Positions 33,023 through 41,428 of a DNA stretch of 54,145 bases are shown here, piece after piece. The DNA is from Oscillospiraceae bacterium (GTDB lineage Bacteria; Bacillota; Clostridia; Oscillospirales; Ruminococcaceae). A program made the position numbers and the translations under genes. The stretch covers positions 1 through 54,145 of the forward strand of contig SVMZ01000021.1 of the NCBI GenBank assembly GCA_015067185.1, read 5' to 3'. Below the pieces are notes generated by a model. It was not told where the DNA came from and searched no databases. It worked only from the letters and a program-made list of their open reading frames with translations. Each line of letters starts with the position of its first letter. Position 1 is the first letter of the stretch.

Positions 33023-34000
33023 ATGAAGATAATAAAACTGAAACCGTTTATTGCGGATTATATGTGGGGCGGTCACAGACTTTGCGATACATACGGATTG
33101 GAGCCTTCGCAGATCGCAGCGGAAGCGTGGGTATTTTCCGCCCATGCGGATGGGCAGAGCATCCTTGCGGAGGGCGATGACGCCGGTATGCCTTTCGGTG
33201 AGTGGCTGAAAACGCAGAAAGATGTTTTTGGGAAAAAAGCAAAAATTGAGCCGGGCTTCGGTGCACCCATTCTCTGTAAGTTTATTGATGCGGAGCGTTC
33301 GCTCTCCATACAGGTGCATCCCGATGATGCGTTTGCAAGGCAGCATGAGAATTCTCCCGGCAAAACGGAAATGTGGTATATTCTGGATGCGGCGCCCGGC
33401 GCATACATTTATTATGGTTTGAAAGAGGATGTAACTGCCGATCAGCTTCGTGAAGGAATGAGCAGCGGTAGGATCACCGAAATGCTCAACAAAGTATATG
33501 TAAAGCCCGGCGAGGCATTTTTCATTGAAGCGGGAACGGTCCATGCCATCGGTGCGGGGATTCTGATCTGCGAGATTCAGCAGAGTTCCAATGTGACCTA
33601 CCGCATGTATGACTTCGGCAGACTCGGTACAGACGGCAAGCCCCGTGCGCTGCACATTGATAAAGCAGCGGCCTGCACCTGGTTGACGGCATCGGCGGGC
33701 CGTTCCACCATCGAAGAGCTGCCCTGCGAAAGCGGCAAAGCAGAGCTGCTGGCGGAATGCGGTTATTTCCGCTCGGTGAAATACACCCTGCAGGCAGGAG
33801 AGACGCTGCGGCTTTGCGCGGATGAGGAGAGTTTTCTCTCTCTGATCGCCGTATCGGGAAACGGCAGGATTGCTGCAGGAGAAGAAGCGGATGAAGTAGG
33901 CTTCGGCGACAGCTTTTTTGTCCCCGCAGGAGCTGGTGAAGTGGTGCTGACAACGGATTCGGAGTTGGGGATCATTGTATCCGAAGCAGGTAGAGAGTAA
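33023..34000 (+). CDS. manA: Mannose-6-phosphate isomerase, class I
   Basis: A 325-residue cupin-type phosphomannose isomerase, which interconverts mannose-6-phosphate and fructose-6-phosphate. Zinc ligands are present: Gln97 and His99 in QVHPDD, Glu116 in KTEMWY and His174 in GTVHAIG. The length matches the short Firmicutes type. CGGAG precedes ATG 33023. It has its own promoter and terminator, so it is monocistronic, and it would feed mannose from nearby glycosidases into glycolysis. Confidence 0.96.
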   Translation: MKIIKLKPFIADYMWGGHRLCDTYGLEPSQIAAEAWVFSAHADGQSILAEGDDAGMPFGEWLKTQKDVFGKKAKIEPGFGAPILCKFIDAERSLSIQVHPDDAFARQHENSPGKTEMWYILDAAPGAYIYYGLKEDVTADQLREGMSSGRITEMLNKVYVKPGEAFFIEAGTVHAIGAGILICEIQQSSNVTYRMYDFGRLGTDGKPRALHIDKAAACTWLTASAGRSTIEELPCESGKAELLAECGYFRSVKYTLQAGETLRLCADEESFLSLIAVSGNGRIAAGEEADEVGFGDSFFVPAGAGEVVLTTDSELGIIVSEAGRE

Positions 34001-34025
34001 AAGTGTGCATACATACAGATAATAG

Positions 34026-34063
34026 AAAAACTTGTCCGCTTGTATGGGCGGACAAGTTTTTTT
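34026..34063. terminator. Bidirectional terminator, manA / lacI-type gene
   Basis: A perfect 14-bp stem AAAAACTTGTCCGC (34026-34039) with 34049-34062 and T-runs on both strands. It ends manA and can also stop the minus-strand transcript leaving the regulator at 34126. Confidence 0.92.
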
Positions 34064-34125
34064 CAGTGGATCCCATTTCCGCGTGTCTTTGAAGATGAGA
34101 AAAGATTTTTGCCGCGGAGAGCCTC

Positions 34126-35112
34126 TCAGACAGAGTCTCCCTCGTTGAGTGTATACTCCAGAAAGAGGCGGTTGGATGCTCCGGCGGCATCGGTTTTCTC
34201 ATTGTGACTGACAATAAGCTCCACCGCATGGTGGGCGATCCGTTCAATGGGCTGGATCACAGAGGTCAGCCTGATAAACATGGTGTCAAAATCGTCAATG
34301 CTGTCAAAACAGGCAAGGGCAATATCCTCCGGCACCCGCAGACCGTGATTTCTGATACCGGAGAGCGCACCGTATGCCAGAAAGTTGTTATCGGCAATGA
34401 TGGCATCGGGCTTTTCGGCTGCCAGAATACGGTCCATGGTCTCCCTGCCGCCGGCATAGCTGTGTTCTCCTTCTATGACACAGCTTTTTCCGTCAAAACC
34501 ATGGTCGGACATACAATCCACAAATCCGCGTACCCGGGCAGCGGTGGTGGTATCAACCTGAGGACCGCTGATCATGCGGAGGTTCCTGTAGTTTTTGGCA
34601 AAAACGTATTCCGTCAGCCGGTAGGCTGCCTTGTAGTTATCGATGGAGATAAAGGGCTGCCTGATATTCTCAGAGGGGATGCTGTCGATAAAAACAATGT
34701 TTTCGCTTCCATCCAGGTCATCGTACAGAGAATTGATACAGGAAGTGGCGATGATCATGCCGCAGACATTTTTGCTGGAAAGAATGTCGAAGTAGTCTTT
34801 CTCACTTTCCGGGTTTTCATCGGAATCACAATAGATGACGGTGTAGCCGTTCCGGCGGGCAGCTTTGTCAATTTCTTTCAAAAGCTTTCCGTAGAAAATG
34901 TTGGTGATATCCGGCATGATCACACCGATCATGGTGGAGGAATTGGTCTTCAGACTCCGCGCGGATTCGTTGGGATGATAATTCATTCGTTCTGCAGTCT
35001 GTTTGACTTTTTTGCGAAGCTCCTGGCTCACTCTGCCGGAGTTGTTGAGAGCTTTGGAGACGGTGGAAACAGAAATATTCAATTCTTTGGCAATATCAAT
35101 CAGTTTTGCCAT
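34126..35112 (-). CDS. LacI family transcriptional regulator
   Basis: A 328-residue LacI/GalR repressor. The N-terminal HTH is KLIDIAKELNISVSTVSKALNN, with the hinge region around YHPNESARSLKTNSS, followed by a periplasmic-binding-protein-like sensor domain (IGVIMPDITNIFYGKLLKEID ... ACFDSIDDFDTMF). It lies 36 bases downstream of the amidohydrolase gene in the same transcript. Two perfect LacI-type palindromes with a central CG lie at the promoter of that transcript (36580-36591 and 36638-36649), so autoregulation of the operon is likely. The effector is unknown. Confidence 0.95.
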   Translation of the reverse strand: MAKLIDIAKELNISVSTVSKALNNSGRVSQELRKKVKQTAERMNYHPNESARSLKTNSSTMIGVIMPDITNIFYGKLLKEIDKAARRNGYTVIYCDSDENPESEKDYFDILSSKNVCGMIIATSCINSLYDDLDGSENIVFIDSIPSENIRQPFISIDNYKAAYRLTEYVFAKNYRNLRMISGPQVDTTTAARVRGFVDCMSDHGFDGKSCVIEGEHSYAGGRETMDRILAAEKPDAIIADNNFLAYGALSGIRNHGLRVPEDIALACFDSIDDFDTMFIRLTSVIQPIERIAHHAVELIVSHNEKTDAAGASNRLFLEYTLNEGDSV

Positions 35113-35148
35113 GAAGCATTCACCCTATAATAAGATTTGCAATGAGGA

Positions 35149-36543
35149 TTATTTAATGACAGGCCACTTGGAGGTGTATTGATATCCCATACGGGAAACA
35201 GTGTCGCGCTGACGTTCCGCAAACTGGGGAGCCAGTGCATCCAGATCAACCGTTGTCGGTTTCTGGTGGAGAACGACAAATTTGCCGTCGATCAAAACGC
35301 TGTCAACACTTCTGGACTGACTGGCATAGATCAGCTGCTGCAGTCTGTCGGCGGGGGTGATCATCTCGGGACGTTTCAGGGTATGGATGACGATATCCGC
35401 AGCCTTGCCGACCTGGAGGCTGCCGCATTCATCGGAAGCGCCCATGGCACCGGCGCCGTTGACGGTGGCCATTTCGAAGGAATCTGCACAGGAGAAGTAG
35501 GGATAGATGCCAGTGGCTTCTCTGTGGCCGACACAGCAGAGATACATCTGCTGGAAGAGATCCAGACCATCACACCAGACGCCGGAGTCGGTGCCCAGTG
35601 CAATCTTAATGCCGCGTTCATGCATCTCTTTAAAACGGCCCACACGCATGGCTCCCAGAGCATAGCGGAACGAAGCGCCGGGGCAGTGAACCACATAGGG
35701 TTTGCGCTGTTCCAGAATATCCAGATCGTGGTCGGAGGTATGGATAACGTGGATCAGCGTGGTTTTCTCGTCCAGAATTCCCAGACTGTCATAGAACTCG
35801 ATGGGGGTGCAGTTGTGGGTCTTTCGGAACCATTCGATTTCGGATTCATACACACTGGTGTGAATGTGCAGCTGTACATTGTATTTTTGCGCCAATTCTT
35901 TTGCGGCAATGGCCAGCTTGGCAGAGGTATGCTCCATACCGGGCAGACCTACATGAGCGCCCACAGGGGTCTTTCTTGTTCTTTTATATTTGCTCAGCTC
36001 ATCCTCAAACAGCTCGATGCACTTTTCGTAGGGGTATTCCATAACCTTGAGTTCTGGGGTATAGTTATCGCTGATGCCATGGCTGGTACAGCCCTTGACA
36101 CCCACAATATTGGCGCCTTTAAACATTTCGTCATGGAAACGGGAACCGCCGGTATCACCGAACATGGTGGTTCCAACCATGGCCATTTCCAGGTTGGCAA
36201 GGAGTAGACTCCAGTATTCATCGGTTCCGGTAAAGTGGTTGGTGATGGGGTTTTCATATTTTTCCCATACCTCGTCCACGGTAAAGGTGTCCGGTACAAT
36301 GCAGCGCATCAGGTGCCATGCAACATGCTCATGGGCATCAATCAGACCGGGATGAACCACGCCGCCTTCGCAGTCATATATTTCATCTGCGGTAAACTGC
36401 GCCAGGATATCGTTCATTTTGCCGACACCGGCAATTTTATCATCGTCAATTGCTACGGCGCCGTTTTCGTAGATCCGACGTTTTTCATCCATGGTGATCA
36501 GGTAACAATTTTTCAGAATCAAGGAAACTTTTCTTTTTTCCAT
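35149..36543 (-). CDS. Amidohydrolase, MtaD/TrzN-like deaminase family
   Basis: A 464-residue amidohydrolase of the 5-methylthioadenosine/S-adenosylhomocysteine deaminase-like group (cytosine deaminase/TrzN subgroup). Metal-site residues are His71 and His73 in DAHEH, His228 in HIHTS, His268 in HVIHTSD and Asp319 in GTDSG. The usual HCPxSN signature reads HCPGASF. Substrates in this family include MTA/SAH, guanine-type purines and triazines; the true one is not evident. CGAAAGGATG precedes ATG 36543. It is the first gene of an operon with the LacI regulator. Control of a deaminase by a LacI regulator next to glycosidases is unusual. Confidence 0.88.
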   Translation of the reverse strand: MEKRKVSLILKNCYLITMDEKRRIYENGAVAIDDDKIAGVGKMNDILAQFTADEIYDCEGGVVHPGLIDAHEHVAWHLMRCIVPDTFTVDEVWEKYENPITNHFTGTDEYWSLLLANLEMAMVGTTMFGDTGGSRFHDEMFKGANIVGVKGCTSHGISDNYTPELKVMEYPYEKCIELFEDELSKYKRTRKTPVGAHVGLPGMEHTSAKLAIAAKELAQKYNVQLHIHTSVYESEIEWFRKTHNCTPIEFYDSLGILDEKTTLIHVIHTSDHDLDILEQRKPYVVHCPGASFRYALGAMRVGRFKEMHERGIKIALGTDSGVWCDGLDLFQQMYLCCVGHREATGIYPYFSCADSFEMATVNGAGAMGASDECGSLQVGKAADIVIHTLKRPEMITPADRLQQLIYASQSRSVDSVLIDGKFVVLHQKPTTVDLDALAPQFAERQRDTVSRMGYQYTSKWPVIK

Positions 36544-36579
36544 AAAACAACATCCTTTCGTCTTGTGCTGCTCTGTTGG

Positions 36580-36591
36580 GAAAACGTTTTC
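36580..36591. promoter_or_regulatory. LacI-type operator O2
   Basis: Perfect 12-bp palindrome GAAAACGTTTTC with flanking GG...TC matching the second copy. It lies in the leader of the amidohydrolase gene, about 70-80 bases after the predicted transcript start. Confidence 0.8.
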
Positions 36592-36601
36592 TCAAACCCT
36601 T

Positions 36602-36635
36602 AAAAAAGTAGGAGCAAGAAAGCTCCTTACTTTTT
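36602..36635 (-). other. Terminator-like hairpin between the two operators
   Basis: In the minus-strand transcript AAAAAGTA-A-GGAGC pairs with GCTCC-TACTTTTT (13 bp, one bulged base, six-base loop), ending in a run of six Us. It lies between the two LacI-type palindromes and before the amidohydrolase start, so it may be an attenuator. Confidence 0.65.
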
Positions 36636-36637
36636 GG

Positions 36638-36649
36638 GAAAACGTTTTC
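36638..36649. promoter_or_regulatory. LacI-type operator O1
   Basis: Second perfect GAAAACGTTTTC palindrome, 58 bases centre to centre from O2, starting about 11 bases after the predicted transcript start. Both copies share the longer GGGAAAACGTTTTCTC. Confidence 0.85.
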
Positions 36650-36666
36650 TCTTTTTTCTTTCATTT

Positions 36667-36695
36667 ATCATATCACACCGAAAGCGGGGTGTCAA
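36667..36695 (-). promoter_or_regulatory. Promoter of the amidohydrolase-lacI operon
   Basis: Minus-strand TTGACA (36690-36695), exactly 17 bases, TATGAT (36667-36672). Predicted start near 36660. Confidence 0.88.
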
Positions 36696-36785
36696 GAGTG
36701 ATTGTTTTTTAGATGACGAATTTTTGCCGGTTTCCTTTTCTGTGGGCGGGTGGAAATGACGTAATGGGTATTCCAAAGATCATTT

Positions 36786-38132
36786 TCAAGCCATGTCCGT
36801 TGTTTTCTCCACAACGCGCACAACGTTGCTTTCAATGGTGATATCCACGCACTTTCCATCCGGGAGAATAAGATTCTTTAGCGTGATGTAGCGGTAGTTT
36901 TCCGGACAATCTGTCGGCAGGTTCGGGTTGACGGTCAGCCCGGTCTCGGGGGTGTAATCGATGCCCAGCAGTTTTTCAAGGATAACCTGAATGTATCCGG
37001 CCGAAGTCCAGCCGTAGGACATGGTCAGGCCCTCGGGAATGCCGGTGATCGGGTTGGCAAATTCTCCGTGACGGTAGTTGGAGAAGATCTTTACGGTTTT
37101 CAGGGCAAGGTCTGCGGCCAGATCCTTCCGTCCGCCCCGTTCCAGCGCTTCTATGATGTAAATATTGGCCGGCATATAGATGGAGCCGCGCCATGCCGCA
37201 TCACAGATGCAGTAGCCGGGGCCGAAGCCGGATTGTGTGACGGTGAAGAGTTTATCCTTTTTCGATACCGATGTGATTGGGTAGGTATCCCAGTTGAAGT
37301 GTTCGTGATCCAGCAAAAGTTTAGTCAGCTTCCGTTTTCTGGCTTCACTGGTGAAAGAGAATCCCAGGAAGGTGTGCCACAGCAGACCGGGGTACTGCTC
37401 TTTTCTGGTTACGACGTAGGGGTAATAGGCTCCCTTGTCCTCGTTCCAGAGATAGGTCTCAACGGCATCGATGATCTCCTGTCTTTTGGCGCGAAGATAG
37501 GCTGCGTTTTTGTCATCGCCCAGACGTTCTGCCAGCTTTGCGGTGTTCTCGCAGCCGCGTATGACTCTCTCGTTGGTATCCATGGGAGCGTACACCATGG
37601 GAGGGGCAACATGGTTGGCGTTGAAGGTTTCCTCCGTTACGGCGGTTATCAGCCCGGTCTCGGGCTCCTGGCGGTTTCTGAACCACCACTCCAAGGCACG
37701 GAACAACATCTGATAGGTGTCGCGGATCAGCTGTTCATCACCGGACATGATGGCTGTGCGGTATGCTGTTTCAAAAATCTGGGGCAGGGAGGAGGTGGCA
37801 TTGCAGCCCACCGCCAGATAATTATTTTCGGCTTTGTGGGTATCGCGGGTATCCAGCCGGATGCGTCCGTCCTCAAACTGGCTGTCGATCATATTCCGGT
37901 TGAAATCCTTGGCAAGCTGAAAGTTCATCCATTTGGCACCGTCGATCATGCAGGCATAGTCAAGGCTGAACCAGCCATGTCCGTAGACAGCTTCGACGGC
38001 AGCCGGTCCGAAGTAACCGGTTTTAAAGATGGGATCGCCTGTCTGGTAACAGCCTGCTGTTACCATCTGAGCCAGATCAAATTCGTCCTTTGAACAAAAT
38101 TCACTTTGCATGGTCATCCTGTTTTTAAACAT
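36786..38132 (-). CDS. (alpha/alpha)6-barrel glycoside hydrolase, MGH1/GH63-like
   Basis: A 448-residue protein with the repeated helical-hairpin pattern of (alpha/alpha)6-barrel glycosidases (GH63, GH37 and mannosylglycerate-hydrolase-like enzymes). Typical segments are GYFGPAAVEAVYGHGWFSLDYACMIDG, YLWNEDKGAYYPY, WRGSIYMPANIYIIEAL and the C-terminal SYGWTSAGYIQVILEKLLGI, where W-x-G/S-x patterns line the active site. The acid/base and base residues cannot be assigned with certainty. No signal peptide. GGAGG lies 10 bases before ATG 38132. It precedes the amidohydrolase operon, and no terminator is visible between them, so some read-through is possible. Confidence 0.78.
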   Translation of the reverse strand: MFKNRMTMQSEFCSKDEFDLAQMVTAGCYQTGDPIFKTGYFGPAAVEAVYGHGWFSLDYACMIDGAKWMNFQLAKDFNRNMIDSQFEDGRIRLDTRDTHKAENNYLAVGCNATSSLPQIFETAYRTAIMSGDEQLIRDTYQMLFRALEWWFRNRQEPETGLITAVTEETFNANHVAPPMVYAPMDTNERVIRGCENTAKLAERLGDDKNAAYLRAKRQEIIDAVETYLWNEDKGAYYPYVVTRKEQYPGLLWHTFLGFSFTSEARKRKLTKLLLDHEHFNWDTYPITSVSKKDKLFTVTQSGFGPGYCICDAAWRGSIYMPANIYIIEALERGGRKDLAADLALKTVKIFSNYRHGEFANPITGIPEGLTMSYGWTSAGYIQVILEKLLGIDYTPETGLTVNPNLPTDCPENYRYITLKNLILPDGKCVDITIESNVVRVVEKTTDMA

Positions 38133-38247
38133 GATCCTGTTGCCTCCTGTACAGAGTACCGATGATTCCTGACTTCCGGATACGCGTTATGAATTCGGGA
38201 ACCCGGCTCCCCGAGTGGTTCGTATTTTTCGGTGGAAGTTTAAAAAA

Positions 38248-38276
38248 ATAATACCAGATCCAGAAGAAGATTGCAA
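38248..38276 (-). promoter_or_regulatory. Promoter of the (alpha/alpha)6-barrel glycosidase gene
   Basis: Minus-strand TTGCAA (38271-38276), 17 bases, TATTAT (38248-38253). The leader of about 110 bases contains an inverted repeat GAACC...GGTTC around a GC-rich core (38199-38221). Confidence 0.6.
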
Positions 38277-38544
38277 GAGGAAGCCGGAAATATTTCAGCG
38301 GAGCCTTTGCTGCTGCAGCCGGGCAGCGGACAGGGGGCGATTTGACAGCGGGGGGAGTGTTATGCTATAATGAACCTGAAATGGATGTTGTTCTGTTTTC
38401 GGGCGGCGCTGCTGCGGTGTGACAGGCTGCCGCATCGCGGTAACGGGAAGCGTTTGCGGGCGGTAATTTTTTGCGATAAGTCGCAGTCTAAGGGAGCAGC
38501 AGGAAAAAGATGCCGGAAGCTCTTTCAATCTCCTGAAAAGGTGT
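38277..38544. other. Intergenic stretch, nothing recognised
   Basis: Between the minus-strand glycosidase promoter and the SRP RNA promoter. Short reading frames on both strands lack ribosome sites and family features. No RNA or repeat was recognised. Confidence 0.5.
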
Positions 38545-38573
38545 TGACTTTCCGGGTGGTTTTGGATATAATA
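38545..38573 (+). promoter_or_regulatory. Promoter of the SRP RNA
   Basis: TTGACT (38545-38550), 17 bases, TATAAT (38568-38573), giving a start at about 38580. Confidence 0.85.
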
Positions 38574-38598
38574 ATATAGTTGACGGATGTGTTCCGTC

Positions 38599-38712
38599 AT
38601 GCGGTTGTACGGGTCCTGTGCGACACAGCACTGTGAATCATGTCAGGCGGTGACCCGAGCAGCATTAAGCGGTTGCTGTTGTGTGCCGCAGTCAATCTGT
38701 ACAACCGTATGA
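38599..38712 (+). ncRNA. ffs: Signal recognition particle RNA, small bacterial type
   Basis: The helix 8 core is clear: GTCAGG, then the short stem CGG/CCG capped by a TGAC tetraloop (URRC class), then AGCAGC (38642-38664), the Ffh-binding hairpin. The outer helix is closed by CGGTTGTAC (38602-38610) with GTACAACCG (38699-38707). The RNA targets membrane proteins with Ffh. Its place just upstream of dnaX is typical of Firmicutes. The exact 5' end is uncertain because an extra hairpin (38581-38599) precedes the core. Confidence 0.93.
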
Positions 38713-38761
38713 CCGAATGTATCCGTCATATTTTTGTTTGTCTAAAAAGGTGGTGATCCCA

Positions 38762-40405
38762 TTGTCGGAAGCATATCAGGCGTTGTACCGGAAATACCGC
38801 CCCGTCACATTCGATGATGTGATCGGTCAGCGGCATATCACCGATGTCCTCCGCGGCGAGGTGAGCGGCGGCAGAATTGCCCATGCCTATCTTTTCACCG
38901 GTTCCCGCGGCACCGGCAAAACCACCTGCGCAAAAATTCTCTCCAAGGCAGCCAACTGTCTGGATATCCGCAACGGAAGCCCCTGCGGCGAGTGTGAAAT
39001 GTGCCGCGGCATCGACGATGGCACCATCACCGATGTGCTGGAGATCGACGCCGCCAGCAACAACAGCGTGGACAATATCCGTGATCTCCGCGCCGAGACC
39101 AACTATACCCCCGCAGCGGCCAAATATCGTGTATATATCATCGATGAGGCTCACATGCTCAGCATCGGCGCAGCAAATGCCCTGCTAAAAATTATGGAGG
39201 AGCCTCCTGAATACGTTATCTTCATCCTCGCTACCACTGAGGTGCATAAAATTCCCGCGACCATCCTCTCCCGCTGTCAGCGGTTCGATTTCAAACGCAT
39301 CGATCCTGCGCTGATTACCGAACGGCTGATGAGCATCTCCGATAAAGAACATATCGGTCTGGAGGAAGATGCCGCCGCACTGATCGCCAAGCTCTCCGAC
39401 GGCGGTATGCGCGATGCGCTCTCGCTGCTGGATTTGTGCAGAAGTGCCACCGACGGCTGTGTCACCGTGGAAAACGTGGCAGATTCCGCAGGTCTTGCGG
39501 GCAGCGGCCACCTGTTTGAACTGACCGGAGCCTTTGTCAGACGCGCACCGGCAGAGGCCATTGAAATATTGAACCGGCTTTATGCCTCATCGGCAGATCC
39601 TGCACGTGTCTGTGAGCAGTTGATTGGACATTTCCGCAACCTGATGCTGCTGAAAAACTCATCCAAAGCGGCGGATATGATTGTCTGCCTGCCGGACGAG
39701 CTGGAACAGCTGAAACAGCTTGCCGCAAGCATGGAAAGCGGATATATATTCTATGGGCTGACAACCCTGCAGGAGACACTGGAGCGTCTTGCCCGTTCTT
39801 CCTCCAGAAGAACGGAGCTGGAGATGGCCTTTGTCAAGCTGTGCAGCCCGGAAGCTTCCGGCGGTACGGAGGCGCTTCTGGCCAGAATATCCAACCTGGA
39901 GCAGGAGGTACGCCGGCTGAAGCGGATGCTGGAACAGGGTATTGTTCCGGCAAAGGAAAGCCGCCCTGCCGAAGCAGAGATCCCGGCGGCGGTGGAGGCA
40001 AAGCAGTCGCACGAAAGAAGATCCCAGACACAGAACAAAAACGAGACAGAAGTTTCCGCCGTTCCCGAAGCAGAACAGAAAGAGATGGATGCCGCCCTCT
40101 GGGGACAGATTCTGGATACCCTTGGCAAGAGCAATCCCGCCCTCAATGCGGCGCTGATCGGTTCCAAAGCATATATCAGGGGAGACCTGCTGCTGGTGGA
40201 TTCCAAGGATGATCTCTTCCTGCAGCTGGTCAGAACCAGCGAATATGCCAAGGAATCTTTGAGAGATGCCATCCAGGCCGAGACGGGCAAGAGATACCGT
40301 CTGGGACCGTATAAAAGAGAAAAAGCCCCCGAAAAGGTGGAAAGCCCGCTGGATGCCATCGCCGAAGCGGCGAGGAATGCGGGAATTACCATTGAAATGA
40401 AATAA
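38762..40405 (+). CDS. dnaX: DNA polymerase III subunits gamma/tau
   Basis: A 547-residue clamp-loader ATPase. Walker A is GSRGTGKTT (about residues 45-53), the zinc site includes CGECEMC, and Walker B is IIDEAH. Domain III and a charged, variable C-terminal tail follow. The start is taken as TTG 38762 (SEAYQALYRKYRP, the conserved DnaX beginning) with AAGGTGGTGA upstream. The frame is open further upstream, but that would overlap the SRP RNA. No obvious slippery A-run for gamma-producing frameshifting was found. It heads dnaX-ybaB-recR-gtrA. Confidence 0.95.
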   Translation: MSEAYQALYRKYRPVTFDDVIGQRHITDVLRGEVSGGRIAHAYLFTGSRGTGKTTCAKILSKAANCLDIRNGSPCGECEMCRGIDDGTITDVLEIDAASNNSVDNIRDLRAETNYTPAAAKYRVYIIDEAHMLSIGAANALLKIMEEPPEYVIFILATTEVHKIPATILSRCQRFDFKRIDPALITERLMSISDKEHIGLEEDAAALIAKLSDGGMRDALSLLDLCRSATDGCVTVENVADSAGLAGSGHLFELTGAFVRRAPAEAIEILNRLYASSADPARVCEQLIGHFRNLMLLKNSSKAADMIVCLPDELEQLKQLAASMESGYIFYGLTTLQETLERLARSSSRRTELEMAFVKLCSPEASGGTEALLARISNLEQEVRRLKRMLEQGIVPAKESRPAEAEIPAAVEAKQSHERRSQTQNKNETEVSAVPEAEQKEMDAALWGQILDTLGKSNPALNAALIGSKAYIRGDLLLVDSKDDLFLQLVRTSEYAKESLRDAIQAETGKRYRLGPYKREKAPEKVESPLDAIAEAARNAGITIEMK

Positions 40406-40445
40406 AATTAATAAAAATACAGATGATTGATAGGAGAGTATAGTT

Positions 40446-40805
40446 ATGAGATCAAGACTTCCGGCTGGTTACAGCAGCGGCGGACCCAGCAATATGCAGG
40501 GCATGGTTAAGCAGGCACAGAAAATGCAGGAGAACATGGCAAAACTGCAGGCTGAACTGGATGAGCGCGAATACACCGTCAAATCCGGCGGATCCGCTGT
40601 TGAACTTGTGATCAACGGCAAAAAAGAGGTAAAGAGCATTAAAATTTCCCCCGAAGTAATCGATCCCGAAGATGTGGAGATGCTGGAGGATCTGATCCTT
40701 GCTGCCGTCAACGAGGGTATCAGAACCGTTGAGGATACCAACTCCGCAGAGATGGAGAAGGTAACCGGTTCTCTCTCCATTCCCGGTATGCCCGGACTGT
40801 TTTAA
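40446..40805 (+). CDS. ybaB: YbaB/EbfC nucleoid-associated protein
   Basis: A 119-residue YbaB/EbfC family protein with the helical start NMQGMVKQAQKMQENMAKLQAELDE and the beta core YTVKSGGSAVELVINGKKEVKSIKISPE. Family members are dimeric DNA-binding proteins. AGGAG lies 9 bases before the ATG. Its place between dnaX and recR is conserved across bacteria. Confidence 0.96.
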   Translation: MRSRLPAGYSSGGPSNMQGMVKQAQKMQENMAKLQAELDEREYTVKSGGSAVELVINGKKEVKSIKISPEVIDPEDVEMLEDLILAAVNEGIRTVEDTNSAEMEKVTGSLSIPGMPGLF

Positions 40806-40825
40806 GCAGGCGGATGTGATCAGAT

Positions 40826-41428
40826 ATGAAAAACAATGAAGTGCTGCCTTTTGTGCGCCTGGCGGAGCAGTTTGAAAAGCTGCCCGGTATCGGTAAAAAG
40901 TCGGCGCAGAGAATGGCGTATCATATTCTCAACCAGCCTCGTGAAAAGGTTGAGGAATTTGCAAAATGCCTCATCGAGGCAAAACAGAAGATTGTATACT
41001 GCGATGTGTGCAAAAACATAACCGATAAACCGGTATGCACCGTCTGCGGTGACGAGGGAAGAGATCACTCCACCATTCTGGTGGTGGAGAGTCCCCGCGA
41101 TGTCACTGCTTTTGAGCGCACAAGAGAGTATAACGGTCTTTATCATGTTCTTCACGGATTGATATCTCCCATGGATGGGGTCGGGCCCGAATCGCTTTAC
41201 ATAAAAGAACTGATTGCGCGTATGGCGGACGGTCAGGTGAAAGAGGTCATCATGGCCACCAATCCCACGGTGGAGGGCGAAGCGACGGCGATGTATATCT
41301 CCCGCCTGCTCAAACCTCTGGGAGTCACGGTGACAAGGCTTGCCTATGGAATTCCTGTCGGCGGCCATCTGGAGTATACCGATGACGTAACACTCTACCG
41401 CGCACTCGAAGGAAGAAGTGTATTATGA
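40826..41428 (+). CDS. recR: Recombination mediator RecR
   Basis: A 200-residue RecR. The N-terminal helix-hairpin-helix ([17 protein letters not shown]), the four-cysteine zinc finger ([18 protein letters not shown]), the Toprim domain ([10 protein letters not shown]) and a C-terminal Walker-like segment ([15 protein letters not shown]) are all present. With RecO/RecF it loads RecA at gaps. It overlaps the GtrA gene by four bases (ATGA). Confidence 0.98.
   Translation: MKNNEVLPFVRLAEQFEKLPGIGKKSAQRMAYHILNQPREKVEEFAKCLIEAKQKIVYCDVCKNITDKPVCTVCGDEGRDHSTILVVESPRDVTAFERTREYNGLYHVLHGLISPMDGVGPESLYIKELIARMADGQVKEVIMATNPTVEGEATAMYISRLLKPLGVTVTRLAYGIPVGGHLEYTDDVTLYRALEGRSVL

Noticed and set aside
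17720-36553. Identical CGAAAGGATGT just upstream of the GH20, GH-A and amidohydrolase genes, considered as a shared regulatory site.
   Set aside because: It is an extended Shine-Dalgarno sequence at normal spacing; shorter forms (CGAAAGGA) precede rplK, the GNAT gene at 28524 and the GH4 gene.
38295-38600. A 101-codon minus-strand frame upstream of the glycosidase promoter.
   Set aside because: It overlaps the SRP RNA promoter and start, and it shows no ribosome site or family features.
38681-38761. A longer N-terminus for DnaX.
   Set aside because: It would start inside the SRP RNA; the conserved DnaX sequence begins at TTG 38762 with a good ribosome site.
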